A stretch of DNA of 8,157 bases from an uncultured Campylobacter sp. (lineage in GTDB: Bacteria > Campylobacterota > Campylobacteria > Campylobacterales > Campylobacteraceae), in assembly GCF_938030685.1 (NCBI RefSeq), contig NZ_CALHHX010000216.1, forward strand, positions 1 through 8,157, in the 5' to 3' direction. The notes beneath the pieces were generated by a model. It ran no database searches and had not been told where the DNA came from. It was given only the letters and a program-made list of their open reading frames with translations. Position 1 is the stretch's first letter. The number at the start of each line of letters is the position of its first letter. The position numbers were made by a program, and so were the translations under genes. Below, piece by piece: positions 6,105 through 8,157 of this stretch.

Positions 6105-6545
6105 TTATAAGAATTCCTCAATGATTTTGAGCTGTTTAAATTTTACGGTTATCCTCTGTCCGCTCGCAAAGATAAAATCATACTCGCAAACGCTTTCCCG
6201 CTTTAGCGAAAATTGATGAACTATCAGATCGTTGTTTTTAAAGCTCTTATCGTCCGTTTTAAAGCGGACGGCTAGGACGTTTTTGAAAATAAATTTAAAA
6301 TTTCTATCTCGGTGGGGAGATAAAAATTTCATCGTTAATTTATCTTCGTTTTTTAAAATAGCGAATTTAAATTCAGTCAAAACGGCGTCGTGAAGGGTTT
6401 CTTTCGTATTAAATAGATACCTTTTTGGATCCAATATAAACTGCCTGATGGGCTTTGCTATTTCGTTTTCATTCTTGCGAAGCGACTTAAAATAATCGTC
6501 AAAATACCAAATACCGCCCTTTCTTTTTATTTTCGCCGTGATCAT
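6105..6545 (-). CDS. Unrecognised 146-residue AT-rich orphan protein
   Basis: I do not recognise this protein with confidence. It has no signal peptide or membrane helix and no cysteine-rich motif; it is rich in Lys, Phe and Asn. Alternating hydrophobic and polar residues in LHDAVLTEFKFAI, KLTMKFL, FKFIFKNVLAVRF, CEYDFIFASGQ and ITVKFKQLKII predict mostly beta strands. The LHDA phrase followed by strands and a closing 'ITVKF..L.I' resembles a broad group of small beta-rich proteins, some of them immunity proteins of toxin systems; this is a weak likeness. ATG 6545 comes right after an in-frame TGA, with GGA 8 nt upstream as a poor ribosome site. It starts 34 nt after the large gene's stop and may be cotranscribed. 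Hand-counted GC over 6121-6540 is about 35%, well below its neighbours, suggesting transfer. Confidence 0.7.
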   Translation of the reverse strand: MITAKIKRKGGIWYFDDYFKSLRKNENEIAKPIRQFILDPKRYLFNTKETLHDAVLTEFKFAILKNEDKLTMKFLSPHRDRNFKFIFKNVLAVRFKTDDKSFKNNDLIVHQFSLKRESVCEYDFIFASGQRITVKFKQLKIIEEFL

Positions 6546-6579
6546 TCATCTGTCCATTTGCGTTTTTCTTAAATTTTAC

Positions 6580-8157
6580 TCACGTGCACTGCATAAAAAA
6601 CGCGCTCACCCGCGTCCGCTCGCACCAAAATACATATAAAATCCCGCCGCTGCCGAAATATACCTCACCACCTTGCTCGCGGCTCGGAAGCTCGCTGTCA
6701 AGCTGCATCAAAAACTCCATTTTCTCGCCGCATATCGGACACGTCGGCACCAAGACACCCTGTATCCATGATGGCTCGCCGCCGATGCGCGCGAGGTTTT
6801 GCCTGCTGTTTGACATCCCCCAGTCCTGAGCCGCCCAGCGCGCCGGCGTAGGCGCAAGTACTACTTCGCACTCCTTTATCGGTTCGTCAAATGCGTATTC
6901 GACCTGCGTCCTTTCGCCGATACGCCGCGGCATACCCTGCGCGTCGTGTTCGTAAAAGACTATCTCGCCTTCGTTTACCTCTCTAACGTGAGCGGCGAGG
7001 ATTAGGCGCGGCAGCGATCGCACGGGCAAGTCACGAGGTAGCGGATCAAGCATGATGAGATGAAATAGCGGGTTTTGCGCATCGCCGTCCGCTTCATCCA
7101 AAACCCCGCCGAGCTTATATCCTGCCTCGCCGCCCTCAAACCGCCAGGTCGGATGGTACTTTGCCAGATGCGGCGCATAGGGCGCGCCGAAGTAGCCGCG
7201 CGGAAAGATTATGTGATACACGCGCTGCCCGCAGTATCTTTTGAGCCTGAATTTCTCGCCGCCAAAGCAAATTTCATCGTTCGGCGCTTTTTGTGATTTA
7301 TCGGAGTCGGCTTCGTTTGCGTTAAATTTAGCGGTACATTCGGTCGTATCCGCTTTAAAATTTTCGCTCGTTTGGGTTTGTTTGGCGTTGCCGTGTTTGA
7401 GCGTATCTGTTTTTAAAATTTCATCCGCCACCGCTTGAGCCGCGCCGTCTGCGTCAAATTTAGATCGCTCAAAAGTAAATCCCACGGCCTCTAGCCAGTA
7501 GCCTATATATTCGAGCAAATCGCACGAGCGATCGAAAAAATCCTCCGCAAGCGCGAACTCGCAGGCAAATTTTACATTTTTCGGATCGCGGGTTTGTAGC
7601 AGGCAGCTAAAAATTTTTTGCTTATCGTCTCTGCTCGTCTGCGGACCTGCAAGCCTCTCGCGCCAGAACTTTGAGCTCTCGTAACTAAGCCCGCGCCACG
7701 GATACTCCGCGTAATACGCGCTCTCGTTCGGCTGCAATTTAAAAAGCTCGCCAAGATATGGATGCAAAAAAGGTGCGAACTCGAGACTTGCCGCTGCGAT
7801 GACCTCTTCGGCGTTTTTCCAGCGTGCGCTTTTTTCATCTCTGCCGCGTTGCCATGCGCTTTTGCCCCTGCATTCGTCCGAGCGCGCATCCTCTCCCGTC
7901 TGTACTGCGCTTTTGCTCTGCTGCGTTGCACGCCCATCTGCCGCCTCTTCGCGCAAAATTTCAACTGCCGTAGCGATCAAAACTTTAAAATCCTCCTCGC
8001 CCACGTAGCCCATAGCGTCCTTTAGCAGCGTGCCGCCGTCCCTCCGCCCGCGCAGCAGACTGTCCGCTAGTGTAAAATACGCTGTCGCATCCCCTTGCAG
8101 CCGCCAAAACCGCTCGTATAAACCGGGCACTCTAAAGCCGTCGCGTTCGAAATCTCG
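6580..8157 (-). CDS. Large protein with a DUF1963/YwqG-like C-terminus (5' end beyond the right edge)
   Basis: The frame is open to the right edge, so the start lies outside. GTG 8130 is in frame, but the nine residues before it (RDFERDGFR) read as ordinary protein. Counting from that GTG (516 residues), a helical N-terminal region covers about 5-62 and 106-240. It is interrupted by low-complexity Gln/Ser/Lys/Asp-rich inserts at about 64-105 and 241-284. The C-terminal part has GGVLDEADGD (341-350), LARIGGEPSW (446-455), a CPIC knuckle (464-467), LMQLDSE (474-480), FGSGGILYVFWCE (492-504) and QC near the end. This pattern (GG.PSW, CPxC, QLDS, GDGG-like, QCT) resembles DUF1963/YwqG-type cytoplasmic proteins of unknown function. 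In Bacillus subtilis ywqG lies beside a toxin-immunity locus, only a hint here. No signal peptide or membrane segment is seen. Family call is moderate; function unknown. Confidence 0.75.
   Translation of the reverse strand, partial: RDFERDGFRVPGLYERFWRLQGDATAYFTLADSLLRGRRDGGTLLKDAMGYVGEEDFKVLIATAVEILREEAADGRATQQSKSAVQTGEDARSDECRGKSAWQRGRDEKSARWKNAEEVIAAASLEFAPFLHPYLGELFKLQPNESAYYAEYPWRGLSYESSKFWRERLAGPQTSRDDKQKIFSCLLQTRDPKNVKFACEFALAEDFFDRSCDLLEYIGYWLEAVGFTFERSKFDADGAAQAVADEILKTDTLKHGNAKQTQTSENFKADTTECTAKFNANEADSDKSQKAPNDEICFGGEKFRLKRYCGQRVYHIIFPRGYFGAPYAPHLAKYHPTWRFEGGEAGYKLGGVLDEADGDAQNPLFHLIMLDPLPRDLPVRSLPRLILAAHVREVNEGEIVFYEHDAQGMPRRIGERTQVEYAFDEPIKECEVVLAPTPARWAAQDWGMSNSRQNLARIGGEPSWIQGVLVPTCPICGEKMEFLMQLDSELPSREQGGEVYFGSGGILYVFWCERTRVSAFFMQCT
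6587..6654 (-). repeat. Intact partner of the duplicated gene end
   Basis: This segment lies within the 3' end of the large gene and aligns with the remnant at 6025-6089, about 560 nt away in the same orientation. Together they form imperfect direct repeats flanking the AT-rich orphan gene. Confidence 0.75.

Noticed and set aside
6025..6654. An insertion sequence or transposon around the AT-rich orphan gene
   Set aside because: The flanking repeats are direct rather than inverted, one is part of a coding end, and no transposase or integrase frame lies between them.
8128..8130. GTG as the start of the large right-edge gene
   Set aside because: The in-frame sequence upstream to the edge (RDFERDGFR) has no stop and reads as protein, and no ribosome binding site precedes the GTG, so the gene is treated as open at the edge.

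Overview
The window looks like a chromosomal segment from a relatively GC-rich Campylobacter, of the C. gracilis / rectus / showae type. Three things suggest this: the gene order 5-formyl-THF cyclo-ligase, rny, (SYLF), DedA on one strand, divergent from thioredoxin lipoprotein and ftsY; the Campylobacter-like promoter in the divergent gap; and an extreme density of the hexamer AAATTT in DNA that is otherwise around 45-50% GC. From memory, the same core neighbourhood (ftsY, thioredoxin lipoprotein, cyclo-ligase, rny, DedA) occurs in C. jejuni. The species call is inference.

Layout. Positions 1-605 (minus) hold the N-terminal two thirds of a secreted barnase-type ribonuclease with a GTG start, cut by the left edge just before its catalytic residues. 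It lies 2 nt downstream of a DedA-family membrane protein (608-1171, minus). A 479-nt AT-rich spacer without a gene follows (1172-1650). Next comes a minus-strand operon read from right to left: 5-formyltetrahydrofolate cyclo-ligase (3729-4346), RNase Y (2243-3796, overlapping the ligase gene by 68 nt) and a periplasmic SYLF-domain protein (1651-2232). An 80-nt divergent promoter region (4347-4426) separates these from a plus-strand pair, a TlpA-like thioredoxin lipoprotein (4427-5008) and ftsY (5008-5871), which overlap as TGATG.

Right of ftsY the window turns accessory. A palindrome-bearing spacer (5872-6024) leads to a small remnant (6025-6089) that matches the 3' end of the large gene at the right edge. 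Next is an AT-rich orphan gene (6105-6545, minus, about 35% GC by hand count). Last is a large minus-strand gene (6580-8157, open at the right edge) with a DUF1963/YwqG-like C-terminus and low-complexity insertions. The orphan gene therefore sits between two copies of the same gene end, one intact and one degraded, which is the most distinctive structure in the window.

Functionally, the core genes are housekeeping: RNA decay, folate metabolism, membrane protein targeting, envelope thiol-redox chemistry and envelope lipid handling. The two edge genes and the orphan look variable: an exported RNase that should need an inhibitor, and a possible immunity-type gene cassette. No tRNA, rRNA, CRISPR array, transposase or integrase was seen.
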